Made by a program: the position numbers and the translations under genes | Notes under the pieces: generated by a model | What the model saw: the letters and a program-made list of their open reading frames with translations, nothing else | What the model was told of the DNA's origin: nothing | Databases searched by the model: none | Source of the DNA: Micromonospora polyrhachis | Lineage (GTDB): Bacteria > Actinomycetota > Actinomycetes > Mycobacteriales > Micromonosporaceae | DNA length: 64,000 bases | Assembly: GCF_014203835.1 (NCBI RefSeq) | Contig: NZ_JACHJW010000001.1 | Coordinates: 2,864,501 to 2,928,500, forward strand | Direction of reading: 5' to 3' | Part shown: positions 1-8,938 of the stretch, in pieces | Numbering within the stretch: the first letter of the stretch is position 1 | Layout: each line of letters begins with the position of its first letter

Positions 1-2
1 TC

Positions 3-638
<636 letters not shown>

Positions 639-743
639 TCGCTCCGGCCCAGCCGGTCACGGGCTCGCAGGCCGGCCTCCCCACCGACGGCGTCGCGGGT
701 CGTGTCAACCGCTCGGAAACTCCGTGTCGTCGACGGGAATGGC

Positions 744-790
744 GGCAGCGGGCGAGGCTCCGAGGGCTCGCCTGAGCCTCGCTCGCTGCC
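744..790 (+). terminator. Hairpin downstream of rph
   Basis: A 17-nt arm at 744-760 pairs with 774-790 (one G-U pair, 13-nt loop). It lies about 105 nt after the rph stop, in a region with no gene. There is no clear T-run, as is common in high-GC actinobacteria. It probably ends rph transcription and shields the convergent TetR gene. Confidence 0.55.
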
Positions 791-880
791 CTGGCCCGCT
801 ACTGGCGAATTTCGTGGTGAGCCGGTGCGTATCGCAGGGCTCGCACCGCTGGGAAGGTCTAGTCCCGATCTAGTCCCGGC

Positions 881-1531
881 CTAGCCCTCGGCAGGGCGAT
901 GCCAGACCTCGCCGCTGAGCAGTTGGTCTGCGCCGAGCCAGGCGATGTTGACCATGCGGGTGGCGAGCTGATCCGGGTCGGCGTCGGGTCGGTCGGCGAG
1001 CCAGTCGGCCAGCGACTCACTCGCCCCGACCAAGGCGTACGCCTGGATCTCCAGGTCTGTCTCGCGGACCTCGCGCCCTTCCGCGTGCAGTGTCCGCTTC
1101 AGCATGCCGGCGACCACCTCGGCCATCCGGGCCCGCATCATGGCCAGTTCTCCGGCGAACGGTGGCTCCCCCCTAGCCTGCCGGTAGAGCACCACCCAGC
1201 CGTCCCGGTAGGTCGCGACGAACCCGAAGAACGCCTGCAACCCGTGCCACAGTCGCTGGTCGGGGGGCAGGTCGGGACCGATCGCGCCGGCAATCGTCTC
1301 CAGCATCCGGGCGCCTTCGCGATGTAGGCAGGCGATGAACAGCTCCTCCTTGGTGCCCAGGTAGGCGTAGACCATGGGCTTGGAGATGCCCGCGTCCTCG
1401 GCGATCTCGTCCATGCTGGCGGCATGGAAGCCGCGTCGGGAGAACACCCGGACCGCCGCGTCGAGCATCTGCTGCTCGCGTACGGCTCGGGGCAGACGCC
1501 GGAAGGCGGGAGTGGTCGACACCCTTGCCAC
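881..1531 (-). CDS. TetR/AcrR-family transcriptional regulator
   Basis: A 216-residue one-domain regulator. The N-terminal ~60 residues are a TetR helix-turn-helix: MLDAAVRVFSRRGFHAASMD then EIAEDAGISKPMVYAYLGTK. The rest is a helical ligand-binding and dimer domain with the LFIACLHREGARML start usual for the family. The GTG at 1531 is used here; a second in-frame GTG (codon 4, 1520-1522) is possible because the operator overlaps the first start. It is divergent from the SCP2/acyl-CoA dehydrogenase genes with 64 nt between. It probably represses itself and that pair, possibly in response to an acyl-CoA or lipid, as FadR-like TetR proteins do; the ligand is inference. Confidence 0.85.
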   Translation of the reverse strand: MARVSTTPAFRRLPRAVREQQMLDAAVRVFSRRGFHAASMDEIAEDAGISKPMVYAYLGTKEELFIACLHREGARMLETIAGAIGPDLPPDQRLWHGLQAFFGFVATYRDGWVVLYRQARGEPPFAGELAMMRARMAEVVAGMLKRTLHAEGREVRETDLEIQAYALVGASESLADWLADRPDADPDQLATRMVNIAWLGADQLLSGEVWHRPAEG

Positions 1532-1536
1532 CTTAC

Positions 1537-1567
1537 CTACTCGCCCGTAAGGTTACGCAGGAGTAAC
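1537..1567. promoter_or_regulatory. Two tandem palindromes, candidate TetR operators
   Basis: Two 14-bp half-palindromic sites of the form TAC-N6-GTAA occur at 1537-1550 (ctac tcgccc gtaa) and 1553-1566 (ttac gcagga gtaa), 16 bp centre to centre. An accttac/gtaaggt pair (1530-1536, 1547-1553) overlaps the first. They lie between the TetR gene and the divergent SCP2 gene, abutting the regulator's start codon. Confidence 0.6.
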
Positions 1568-1595
1568 TAGAGCACCCGTCCGGAAGGTACGCGCC

Positions 1596-2048
1596 ATGAC
1601 TGAGTTCGATCCGGCCAACTTCTCCTCGGTCGACCCCAAGCAGTTCGCCCAGATCGTCAAGTCCACCCCGGATGCCAAGCTCGCCGAGGTGATGCAGAGC
1701 GACCTGCGCGGCAAGATCCTCAGCGAGGTGTTCGACCGGATGCCGACACTGTTCCGGGCCGACCGGGCCGGCTCCACCAACGCGGTCATCCACTGGATCA
1801 TCACCGGCCGCCCCGACGGCGGCTCGGACACCTACGAGGTCGTCATCTCCAACGGCACCTGCACCGTTCCGGCGACCCCCGAGCAGGAGCCGAAGCTCGC
1901 CCTCACCATGGGTCCGGTCGAGTTCCTGAAGATCGTCTCCGGTGGCGCCAACCCGGTCATGATGTTCATGACCGGCAAGCTGAAGGCAAAGGGCGACCTG
2001 GGCCTCGCCGCCAACATCGCCAACCTGTTCGACATCCCCAAGGCCTGA
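1596..2048 (+). CDS. SCP2 sterol-carrier domain protein
   Basis: A 150-residue single-domain protein. The SCP2 fold is indicated by FDRMPTLFRADRAG, the strand GTCTVPATPEQEPKLALTMG, and the lipid-tunnel helix ending VMMFMTGKLKAKGDLGLAAN. Such stand-alone proteins bind acyl-CoAs or other lipids in the cytosol and hand them to enzymes. ATG 1596 follows GGAAGG (1582-1587) at 8 nt. The next gene starts 1 nt after its stop, so the two are surely co-transcribed. The pairing suggests that SCP2 presents substrate to the dehydrogenase. The actual lipid is not visible from sequence. Confidence 0.85.
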   Translation: MTEFDPANFSSVDPKQFAQIVKSTPDAKLAEVMQSDLRGKILSEVFDRMPTLFRADRAGSTNAVIHWIITGRPDGGSDTYEVVISNGTCTVPATPEQEPKLALTMGPVEFLKIVSGGANPVMMFMTGKLKAKGDLGLAANIANLFDIPKA

Positions 2049-2049
2049 C

Positions 2050-3252
2050 ATGGCCGAGTTCTCGCTCGACCTGACCGAGGAACAGCGGGATCTACGCGAC
2101 TGGGTGCACGGCTTCGCCAAAGAAGTCGTGCGCCCAGCCGCAGCCGAATGGGACGACCGCGAGGAAACTCCCTGGCCGGTGATCCAGGAGGCGGCCAAGG
2201 TCGGTCTCTACGGCTTCGAGTTCCTGGCCACCTGCTGGGGCGACCCCACCGGGCTCTCCCTGCCGATCGCCAGCGAGGAACTCTTCTGGGGTGACGCCGG
2301 CATCGGCCTGAGCATCTTCGGCACCTCGCTGGCCGTGGCCGCCATCTACGGCACCGGCACCCCCGACCAGTTGATCGAATGGGTGCCGCAGTGTTTCGGC
2401 ACCACCGACGAACCCGCGGTGGCCGCGTTCTGCAGCACCGAACCGGAGGCTGGCTCCGACGTGGCGGCCATGCGCACCCGAGCGGTGTACGACGAGGCCA
2501 CCGACGAGTGGGTGCTGAGCGGGCAGAAGGCGTACGCCACCAACGGCGGGATCGCCGGAGTGCACGTGGTCACCGCCTCGGTCGACCCGGCGCTCGGCTC
2601 CCGGGGCCAGGCCGCCTTCGTGGTGCCCCCCGGCACGGCCGGGCTCAGTTCGACGCGCAAGCTCGCCAAACTCGGCCTACGCGCCTCGCACACCGCCGAC
2701 ATCTTCCTCGACGACGTACGCGTCCCGGGGCGCTGCCTGCTCGGTGACCACGACAAGCTGCGGGAACGGCTCGACCGGGCCCGATCCGGGCAACGCACCA
2801 GCGGCCAGGCCGCCATGCGTACCTTCGAACTGTCCCGACCCACGGTCGGCGCGCAGGCGATCGGGGTGGCCCGCGCGGCGTACGAGTACGCCCTGGCGTA
2901 CGCCAAGGACCGGGTCCAGTTCGGCCGGCCGATCATCGAGAACCAGGCCATCGCCTTCGCACTGGCCGACATGAAGATGGAGATCGACGCCGCCCGGCTG
3001 CTGGTCTGGCGAGCCTCCTGGATGGGCCGCAACAACCGGCCGTTCCTGGCCGGCGAAGGCTCAATGTCCAAGCTCAAGGCCGGTGAGGTGGCCGTGGCGG
3101 TCACCGAGAAGGCGGTACAGATCCTCGGCGGGGCCGGCTTCCTGCGAGAACACCCGGTCGAACGCTGGTACCGGGACGCCAAGATCTACACCATCTTCGA
3201 GGGCACGTCGGAGATCCAGCGTCTGGTGATCTCCCGGGCCATCGCCCGCTAG
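2050..3252 (+). CDS. Acyl-CoA dehydrogenase
   Basis: A 400-residue FAD-dependent acyl-CoA dehydrogenase of normal length. It has the N-terminal helical domain (LTEEQRDLRDWVHGFAKEVV), the flavin-binding middle domain (AAFCSTEPEAGSDVAAMRT and GLRASHTADIFLDDVRVP), and the C-terminal four-helix domain. The catalytic base is probably Glu384 in IFEGTSEIQ. It catalyses alpha,beta-desaturation of an acyl-CoA, passing electrons to ETF. No Shine-Dalgarno is seen; translation is probably coupled to the SCP2 gene 1 nt upstream. Chain-length preference cannot be predicted. Confidence 0.92.
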   Translation: MAEFSLDLTEEQRDLRDWVHGFAKEVVRPAAAEWDDREETPWPVIQEAAKVGLYGFEFLATCWGDPTGLSLPIASEELFWGDAGIGLSIFGTSLAVAAIYGTGTPDQLIEWVPQCFGTTDEPAVAAFCSTEPEAGSDVAAMRTRAVYDEATDEWVLSGQKAYATNGGIAGVHVVTASVDPALGSRGQAAFVVPPGTAGLSSTRKLAKLGLRASHTADIFLDDVRVPGRCLLGDHDKLRERLDRARSGQRTSGQAAMRTFELSRPTVGAQAIGVARAAYEYALAYAKDRVQFGRPIIENQAIAFALADMKMEIDAARLLVWRASWMGRNNRPFLAGEGSMSKLKAGEVAVAVTEKAVQILGGAGFLREHPVERWYRDAKIYTIFEGTSEIQRLVISRAIAR

Positions 3253-3734
3253 TCGGACCGGCAGCCAGGCCGCTAGGCTCTGCCTCGCGGGATCTTGGTG
3301 GTCGGGAACGGCCCGGTAGCCAGTCGAGGGCCGCACCGAGGTCGAGGGGCGGCTTGGAGATGTGCGCCCCACTTGCCGTAGCTGGTCGTCAGGCCAGGCC
3401 AGAACGATCCGGCCTGGGTTATCCAGCAGATCTCGATGATCATGTCCGCCGGAGTAACTGCTCCACTGCTTCGCGATCATCTATTGCTGTGAGATCCGGC
3501 AGCAATAGATGATCACAAACCCGGCCATCATGACCGCCAATCAGCTCGACCTGACCGTTTCGCGGATGTAGCCCGCAGATCACGAGGACGCCTCGGACCG
3601 AACCAGGCTGATACGCCCGGGCCGGGCTGATACGACCGGGCCAGACGGGCTCGGAGCTGGTCGGCCTGACGAGGTGGCGTGCCCGCCCGTCAGAAAATTC
3701 GTGATCCGCAGGGCCCTGCCTAGTCGGACCCGGG
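3253..3734. other. Gene-free convergent region (482 bp)
   Basis: No credible gene lies between the acyl-CoA dehydrogenase and soxR, which converge here. The region holds the perfect hairpin at 3475-3514 and a 19-bp tandem repeat (two copies of GGCTGATACG plus a variant tail, 3606-3643). The rest shows no recognisable structure. Confidence 0.7.
3475..3514. terminator. 15-bp perfect inverted repeat, likely bidirectional terminator
   Basis: GATCATCTATTGCTG at 3475-3489 pairs perfectly with 3500-3514 around a 10-nt loop. It is AT-richer than its surroundings and sits between two convergent genes, though 222 nt past the dehydrogenase stop and 220 nt past the soxR stop. A repeat element is the alternative. 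Confidence 0.55.
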
Positions 3735-4226
3735 TCACGACCTGAGCAACCGGTGCGGGCCGGGGCCCTGCTCCGCAAGCCGGTCCCCCGGGTTGACCAG
3801 GGCGCACTCCTCGAACGACAGACAGCCGCAGCCAATGCACCGGGTGAAGCGGTCACGCATGCGATCCAGCCGCTCGATGCGAGCGTTGATCTCCTTACTC
3901 CAGCACTCCCCGGCCCGATCCCAGAACTCCCTGGTCGGAGCCACGTCAGCCGGCAACAACGCCAGCACCTCACCGATCACGGCCAGGGGTATGCCCGTGT
4001 TCTGCGATGCGCGGATGAACGCGATCCGACGCAGGGTGCTGCGGTGATAACGGCGCTGGTTTCCCGTGGTCCGCTGGCTGTGGATGAGTCCCTGCCGCTC
4101 ATAGAACCGCAGAGCCGAGTGCGGAACGCCACTACGGTCGGACAGCTCTCCGATGGTCAGAAGCTGGTTGGCGGTCGGCGGATGGGCCGCCAGTAGCGGG
4201 GCGGTGTTCGGTGGCACCTGGGGCAT
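3735..4226 (-). CDS. soxR: SoxR, redox-sensing MerR-family activator
   Basis: A 163-residue MerR-family protein. A winged HTH (LLTIGELSDRSGVPHSALRF, FYERQGLI, about residues 22-48) is followed by a dimer helix and the [2Fe-2S] cluster motif CIGCGCLSFEEC. Cys 130, 133, 135 and 141 have exactly the spacing of E. coli SoxR. In actinobacteria SoxR responds mainly to redox-active secondary metabolites rather than superoxide itself. It is divergent from the FMN reductase gene, with a matching SoxR box between them, so it most likely activates the reductase/OYE/exporter set. An N-terminal extension of ~20 residues precedes the HTH. Confidence 0.93.
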   Translation of the reverse strand: MPQVPPNTAPLLAAHPPTANQLLTIGELSDRSGVPHSALRFYERQGLIHSQRTTGNQRRYHRSTLRRIAFIRASQNTGIPLAVIGEVLALLPADVAPTREFWDRAGECWSKEINARIERLDRMRDRFTRCIGCGCLSFEECALVNPGDRLAEQGPGPHRLLRS

Positions 4227-4241
4227 GCCGACCAGCCTAAC

Positions 4242-4272
4242 TTGACCTCAACATTTGTTTAGGTTCGATCCT
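4242..4272 (+). promoter_or_regulatory. SoxR box in a MerR-type promoter
   Basis: The 18-bp element CCTCAACATTTGTTTAGG (4246-4263) has the arms and length of the E. coli SoxR box CCTCAA-N6-TTGAGG, with one arm mismatch. A -35 TTGACC (4242-4247) and a weak -10 (gatcct, 4267-4272) flank it with the 19-bp spacing expected of promoters that MerR proteins untwist. It faces the FMN reductase gene. Confidence 0.75.
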
Positions 4273-4330
4273 TCTGGGGTGTGGCCGAACGCGTAGCCAC
4301 GATCGACACCCACCAGATCAGGGGATCACC

Positions 4331-4924
4331 ATGCCTCGTCAGCCTCTGCGACTCGCCGTGATTGTCGGCAGCGTCCGAGAGGGTCGGTTTGGTCCGACCA
4401 TCGGCAACTGGTTCGTCCGTCAGACCCGCGAGCGTGCCCACCTGACCGTTGACGTCATCGACCTGGCCGACTTCGCACTGCCCGTGACAATGCCGGCGTT
4501 CGGTGCCGAAGCGGCACCGGAAGCCGCCCTCGCTCTCCAGGACCTGTCTCCCCGGCTGGCCGCCGCCGACGCGTTCGTCGTGGTCACGCCCGAGTACAAC
4601 CACAGCTTCCCGGCGTCGTTGAAGAACGCCATCGACTGGCACAACCACCAGTGGTACGCGAAGCCGGTGGCATTCGTCTCCTACGGCGGCATCAGCGGAG
4701 GCTTACGGGCGGTCGAGGCACTACGCCTAGTCTTCGCCGAACTGCATGCCGTGACCATCCGGGACACGGTCAGCTTCCACAACGCGTGGCAGCAGTTCAG
4801 CGCCGACGGGACGCTCCGGCAACCGGACGAGTTCGGCCGGGCCGCCAAGACCCTCCTCGACCAGCTCACCTGGTGGGGCCACGCGCTGCGCGATGCGAAA
4901 GCCATCACCCCGTACCTGGGCTGA
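4331..4924 (+). CDS. NAD(P)H-dependent FMN reductase
   Basis: A 197-residue flavodoxin-fold reductase. It has the FMN phosphate loop GSVREGRFGPTIGNW near the N-terminus and the family signature TPEYNHSFPASLKNAIDW near residues 86-103, followed by YGGISGG. It should reduce FMN, quinones or similar acceptors with NAD(P)H in the cytosol. It is the first gene after the SoxR box, so it is probably induced by redox-cycling compounds. The ABM-like gene follows after 50 nt. Confidence 0.88.
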   Translation: MPRQPLRLAVIVGSVREGRFGPTIGNWFVRQTRERAHLTVDVIDLADFALPVTMPAFGAEAAPEAALALQDLSPRLAAADAFVVVTPEYNHSFPASLKNAIDWHNHQWYAKPVAFVSYGGISGGLRAVEALRLVFAELHAVTIRDTVSFHNAWQQFSADGTLRQPDEFGRAAKTLLDQLTWWGHALRDAKAITPYLG

Positions 4925-4974
4925 GCCCGCGCGTCATCCGTTCCCGTACTGACGACACCTCATTGGAGAGTGCC

Positions 4975-5637
4975 ATGCCCACCGCTGCCCCACCCGGCAA
5001 TTCGTACGCCGACAACATTGCGGTGACCAGCCGCTGGCAGGTCGACGGCCGCCGTGCCCAACGCTCCGTAGCCGACGCCGCGATGGCCCGGTGGCGGCAG
5101 TCGCCCTGGCCCGAGGGCTGCCTCTCGGTCACCTGCCTGCTCAGCACCGACGGTCGACTCGTCCTGTTCTACGGCCAGTGGACTGACGAGCAGAGCTACC
5201 AGCGGCACGTCACGAGCCTCGACCAGCCGGCTACGGCCGACCGGGTCGACGGGCTTGAGCCCGGTGTGACCCACCTGGACACCGTCGTCACCCGACCCGC
5301 CGGACCACCGGTCAGTCGTACCGCCGACGGGCCCTTCTCGGGCTGCGTGGTCCTGGTGACGATCGCCACCGACGGCCCCGACCAGCAGTTGAAGGCCGCA
5401 GAGATGATCACGACCGTGGCGGCGACGCCCGAGCCGGGCGCGATCGGCGGGCAGATCCGGTTCAGCCTCGATGGTGCCCGCTTGGTGCTCTACGCCGAGT
5501 GGACCAGCGAGGAGGCACACGGCGAGGCCATCACTGGTTCCACGTTCGGTGGCCCGCAGGGAATCTTCCACGGTACGCCCGGAATCCAGGGCCTCAGCAT
5601 GCACCGCTACCAGCTGTACCGCTTAGCCACCCGCTGA
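4975..5637 (+). CDS. ABM-like tandem dimeric alpha/beta-barrel protein
   Basis: A 220-residue protein starting at ATG 4975 behind GGAGAG (4965-4970). It appears to hold two copies of a ~100-residue ferredoxin-like unit. Unit 1 runs from VTSRWQVDGRRAQ to LFYGQWTDEQSYQRHV; unit 2 from GCVVLVTIATDGP to LYAEWTSEEAHGEAI. The W-T-(D/S)-E pattern repeats at the same place in both. This resembles antibiotic-biosynthesis-monooxygenase (ABM) proteins, some of which are cofactor-free quinone-forming oxygenases. Position in the SoxR-controlled run suggests a role with quinones or phenazine-like metabolites. The reaction is unknown. Confidence 0.65.
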   Translation: MPTAAPPGNSYADNIAVTSRWQVDGRRAQRSVADAAMARWRQSPWPEGCLSVTCLLSTDGRLVLFYGQWTDEQSYQRHVTSLDQPATADRVDGLEPGVTHLDTVVTRPAGPPVSRTADGPFSGCVVLVTIATDGPDQQLKAAEMITTVAATPEPGAIGGQIRFSLDGARLVLYAEWTSEEAHGEAITGSTFGGPQGIFHGTPGIQGLSMHRYQLYRLATR

Positions 5638-5684
5638 CCGGCCGCCGCCCGAGTTGACCGCCCCTCCGGAAGGTAGTTACCCCA

Positions 5685-6800
5685 ATGTCGGAAGATGCTC
5701 ACGATCCGAATACCGTCGAGGCGTTGTTCCACCCATTCACGATCGGCGGACTCACTGTACCGAATCGGGTGTTGATGGCCCCGATGACCCGCAATTACTC
5801 GCCGGGCGGCGTACCCGGCCCAGACGTCGCCGCGTACTACGCCCGTCGCGCCGCGCACGGCGTCGGGCTGATCATCACCGAGGGAACCGTGATCGACCAT
5901 CCGGCGTCGGCCAGCAATCCCCGGGTGCCTCGCCTCTTCGGTACCGCACCGCTGGCCGGCTGGGCTGACGTGGTCGAAGCGGTACACGCCGCTGGCGGCC
6001 GTATCGTCTCGCAACTGTGGCACGTCGGTACCGACCGTACGGCCGACTCCCTGCCCAACCCGGGTGTCCCACCGATCGGCCCGTCAGGGCTGTCCCTCAC
6101 CGGTGAACCGGTCGCCGAACCGATGACCGAAGCGGAGATCGAGCAGGTGATCGCAGCGTTCGCCCGGGCTGCCGCCGACGCCCAACGTCTCGGCTTCGAC
6201 GGCATCGAACTGCACGCCGGACACGGCTACCTGATCGACCAGTTCTTCTGGGAACGGACCAACCGGCGTACCGACCGCTACGGCGGGGACATCGTCGCCC
6301 GAACCCGGTTCGCAGTCGACATCGTGACGGCCTGTCGACGCGCGGTGGCACCGGATTTCCCGATCATCCTGCGCTTCTCACAATGGAAGATCAGCGACTA
6401 CGCGGCCCGGCTGGTCGAAACCCCCGCCGAGTTGGCGGCATTCCTCACCCCGCTGGTCGCAGCCGGCGTCGACGCCTTCCACTGCTCGACCCGCCGGTTC
6501 TGGCTGCCGGCGTTCGCCGACTCACCGCTGACCCTGGCCGGGTGGACCCGGAAGCTGTCCGGCCGCCCGACGATCGCCGTCGGCTCAGTGGGGCTCGACG
6601 GCACGGAATTCCTGGAGTTCCGGCACGCCGACAACGCCGGCATCCAGGCAGTGGTGGACCTGCTGGAACGCCACGAGGCAGATCTCGTGGCAGCCGGACG
6701 TACGCTCCTGGCCGATCCCGCCTGGCTGGAGAAGATCCGCACTGGCCGGACCGCCGAACTCATCCCGTACCGGCCCGAGGCTGTCCAAACGTTGTACTGA
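5685..6800 (+). CDS. Old Yellow Enzyme-family NADH:flavin oxidoreductase
   Basis: A 371-residue FMN-containing TIM barrel of the NemA/OYE type. It begins FHPFTIGGLTVPNRVLMAPM; the substrate-binding pair is in FDGIELHAGHGYLIDQFFW (H-x-x-H form), followed by RTDRYGGD and a phosphate-binding end around IAVGSVG and GRTLLADPAW. It reduces electrophilic alkenes such as enones, and quinones or nitro compounds, using NAD(P)H. GGAAGG (5668-5673) precedes ATG 5685. It is the third gene of the probable SoxR-regulated run; OYEs are frequent SoxR targets in actinobacteria. Confidence 0.9.
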   Translation: MSEDAHDPNTVEALFHPFTIGGLTVPNRVLMAPMTRNYSPGGVPGPDVAAYYARRAAHGVGLIITEGTVIDHPASASNPRVPRLFGTAPLAGWADVVEAVHAAGGRIVSQLWHVGTDRTADSLPNPGVPPIGPSGLSLTGEPVAEPMTEAEIEQVIAAFARAAADAQRLGFDGIELHAGHGYLIDQFFWERTNRRTDRYGGDIVARTRFAVDIVTACRRAVAPDFPIILRFSQWKISDYAARLVETPAELAAFLTPLVAAGVDAFHCSTRRFWLPAFADSPLTLAGWTRKLSGRPTIAVGSVGLDGTEFLEFRHADNAGIQAVVDLLERHEADLVAAGRTLLADPAWLEKIRTGRTAELIPYRPEAVQTLY

Positions 6801-7055
6801 CCCGGACACGGGGCCGCCGGCCACCCCGCAAACCCGAACTCGGGTTCACCAGAAGCCTGTTCACCGGGGGCCCGTCAGCCCGGCTGACATGAAATGCTTT
6901 GCCAATCAGTATCGTCCGGCCTCGTCCCGAGGGTCGGGCCCCACTGACGGCTGCCTCATGCAGTTTGCCCACTGGAGTGCCGCCGATCCGTCGTCCGGCT
7001 CCTGGGCACGCCGACTCGGGCGCTCCGGCTGCCCGAAGGAGAGGTGCCTCGCTCG

Positions 7056-8402
7056 ATGGGAAGCCGCCGACAGTCAGCAGGCCCCGCGCCAGCCGGCCGT
7101 CGGCGGCTCCCGCTCCTGCTGGTCGAGGCGGCCACCCTGCTCTCCGGCATCGGCAATGGCGTAGCCACGGTCGCCCTGCCCTGGCTTGTCCTGGAACGTA
7201 CCGGCAGTCCGACCGCCGCCGGTATCGTCGCGGCAGCCACCGCGCTGCCGCTGCTGATCTCAAGCCTGTTCTCCGGGACCGTGGTCGATCTGATCGGTCG
7301 GAAACGGACCTCGATCTTCTCGGACGCCTTCTCTGCCCTCTCCGTCGCCGCGATCCCGATCCTGGACGCGACCGTCGGGCTCAACATCGGCGCCATCGTG
7401 GCGCTCGCCGTACTCGGTGCGGTCTTCGACCCGGCCGGACTCACCGCCCGGGAAACCCTGCTGCCGGCCGCCGCCCAGGCCGCCGGCTGGCGGATCGAAC
7501 GGGCCAACAGCATCCACGAGGCGGTCTGGGGCGCTGCCTTCCTCATCGGCCCCGGCGTCGGCGGGGTGCTCATCGCCGCCATCGGTCCGGAGCGCACCCT
7601 CTGGGTCACCGCCAGCGGGTTCGTGCTGTCGATAGTGCTGGTCGCCGCCGTACGGCTGCCCGGGGCGGGACGGCCCGAACAGCGACCCGCCGGCATCTGG
7701 CGCGGCACCGTGGAGGGCCTGGCCTTCGTCTGGCGGGACCGGCTGCTACGTACCATCGCCCTGCTCACCATGGCACTCGTGGCGCTCTACCTGCCGGCGG
7801 AAGGTGTCGTGCTCCCCGCCTACTTCGTCGAGCAGGGAGCACCGTCCCGGCTCGGCACCATCGTGATGGCGATGAGCGCCGGCGGAATCGTGGGCGCACT
7901 GCTCTACGGCGGCCTCGGACCCCGGATCCGTCGCCGTACCGCCTTCGTCGTGGCCCTGATCGGCACCGGCATCGCCTTGGTCGGGCTGGCCGCACTGCCG
8001 CCGTACCCGGCCATGATCGTCCTCGCGGCGGCCACCGGACTGATGTACGGCCCGATCAACCCGCTGGCCAACTACGCGATGCAGACCCGCACCCCGGAAC
8101 ATCTGCGGGGCCGGGTCGTCGGGGTGATGACGTCGTCGGCGTACGCCGCCGGGCCGGCCGGTTACCTACTCGCCGGACCGCTGGTGGAATGGCTCGGGGT
8201 CCGGCCGGCCTTCCTCGTACTCGCCGTGGTCCTGCTGGTGGTGGCGCTGGCCGCCATACCCCTGCCCGCCCTACGGGCCCTGGACGAGCCGCCGGCATAC
8301 CCGCCGGCCCCCATCGGCGCGGCACCGCTGGACGAGGGACCGGTGCCGCTCGGCGAGCAGTGGATCTCGTCCGCCCGCCGCGACCAACCCGACGACGACT
8401 AA
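7056..8402 (+). CDS. MFS transporter, probable drug/metabolite exporter
   Basis: A roughly 448-residue major-facilitator protein with about 12 hydrophobic segments. The loop motif SGTVVDLIGRKRTSIFSDA between helices 2 and 3 matches the MFS D-x-x-GRK(R) signature, and the protein resembles the enterobactin-exporter-like MFS_3 group. ATG 7056 is preferred because AGGAG (7037-7041) would be too close to the alternative in-frame GTG at 7044. A 255-nt gap separates it from the OYE gene, so it may have its own promoter. Next to SoxR genes, it plausibly exports the redox-active inducer; this is inference. Confidence 0.85.
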   Translation: MGSRRQSAGPAPAGRRRLPLLLVEAATLLSGIGNGVATVALPWLVLERTGSPTAAGIVAAATALPLLISSLFSGTVVDLIGRKRTSIFSDAFSALSVAAIPILDATVGLNIGAIVALAVLGAVFDPAGLTARETLLPAAAQAAGWRIERANSIHEAVWGAAFLIGPGVGGVLIAAIGPERTLWVTASGFVLSIVLVAAVRLPGAGRPEQRPAGIWRGTVEGLAFVWRDRLLRTIALLTMALVALYLPAEGVVLPAYFVEQGAPSRLGTIVMAMSAGGIVGALLYGGLGPRIRRRTAFVVALIGTGIALVGLAALPPYPAMIVLAAATGLMYGPINPLANYAMQTRTPEHLRGRVVGVMTSSAYAAGPAGYLLAGPLVEWLGVRPAFLVLAVVLLVVALAAIPLPALRALDEPPAYPPAPIGAAPLDEGPVPLGEQWISSARRDQPDDD

Positions 8403-8503
8403 CCACGGGCGGCTGGCTCGACGACTCGCCTGGGCGAGACCGTCCCGCGACGGTGGCCTGGCCAGGCGTGGCTGACCAGTGCGCTCGCCGACGGCCACCC
8501 GGG

Positions 8504-8938
8504 TCAGGCGTACACCGCCACCGAATTGGAGCAGTTCGAGTAGTCGCCCTTCACCACACACACGTACATGTAGTACTTGTTGCCCTCAGGAAGATTGCCG
8601 GTTTTGTAGTGGGTGTACGGAGCACTGTGCCCGCGCGTGGTCGCGATCCGGCCCGTGCTCAGGTGCGCCTCGATGCCATAACCGTCCGCCAGCTGGTCGT
8701 CCGCCACCAGCGCGTCTCCCGGATAGGGGCCGTCCGGATCCTGGAGCCACCGGCCGGACCCCGCTGGGAGACCCCTGTCATCGTTGTTGATCCAGATGTT
8801 GTACCCGTTGGGCGACGGATAGTAGTGGAAACTGAAGTTGGCGGCCGCGTGCGCGGGGGAACTGCCGACCACCAGTGTTCCGGCGGCGGTAGCCAGTGCG
8901 ATGGCGCATGCGGCCAGTCGCGTTCTGAGGCGGGCCAT
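8504..8938 (-). CDS. Small secreted protein
   Basis: A 144-residue exported protein. A Sec signal peptide (MARLRTRLAACAIALATAAG, then cleavage near AHA-A at residue ~31) is followed by a ~110-residue mature part rich in Tyr, Asn, Asp and Gly. Two Cys near the C-terminus (VCVVKGDYSNC) could form a disulfide. ATG 8938 has a GAAGGG Shine-Dalgarno about 10 nt upstream. The family is not recognised; it resembles the many short secreted actinobacterial proteins of unknown function. The MFS gene converges on it. Confidence 0.75.
   Translation of the reverse strand: MARLRTRLAACAIALATAAGTLVVGSSPAHAAANFSFHYYPSPNGYNIWINNDDRGLPAGSGRWLQDPDGPYPGDALVADDQLADGYGIEAHLSTGRIATTRGHSAPYTHYKTGNLPEGNKYYMYVCVVKGDYSNCSNSVAVYA

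Noticed and set aside
702-884. 60-codon frame after rph
   Set aside because: It runs through the hairpin at 744-790 and has no start signals.
4262-4275. GGTTCGATCC, a tRNA T-loop-like string
   Set aside because: No acceptor, D or anticodon arms fit around it; it is part of the SoxR promoter.
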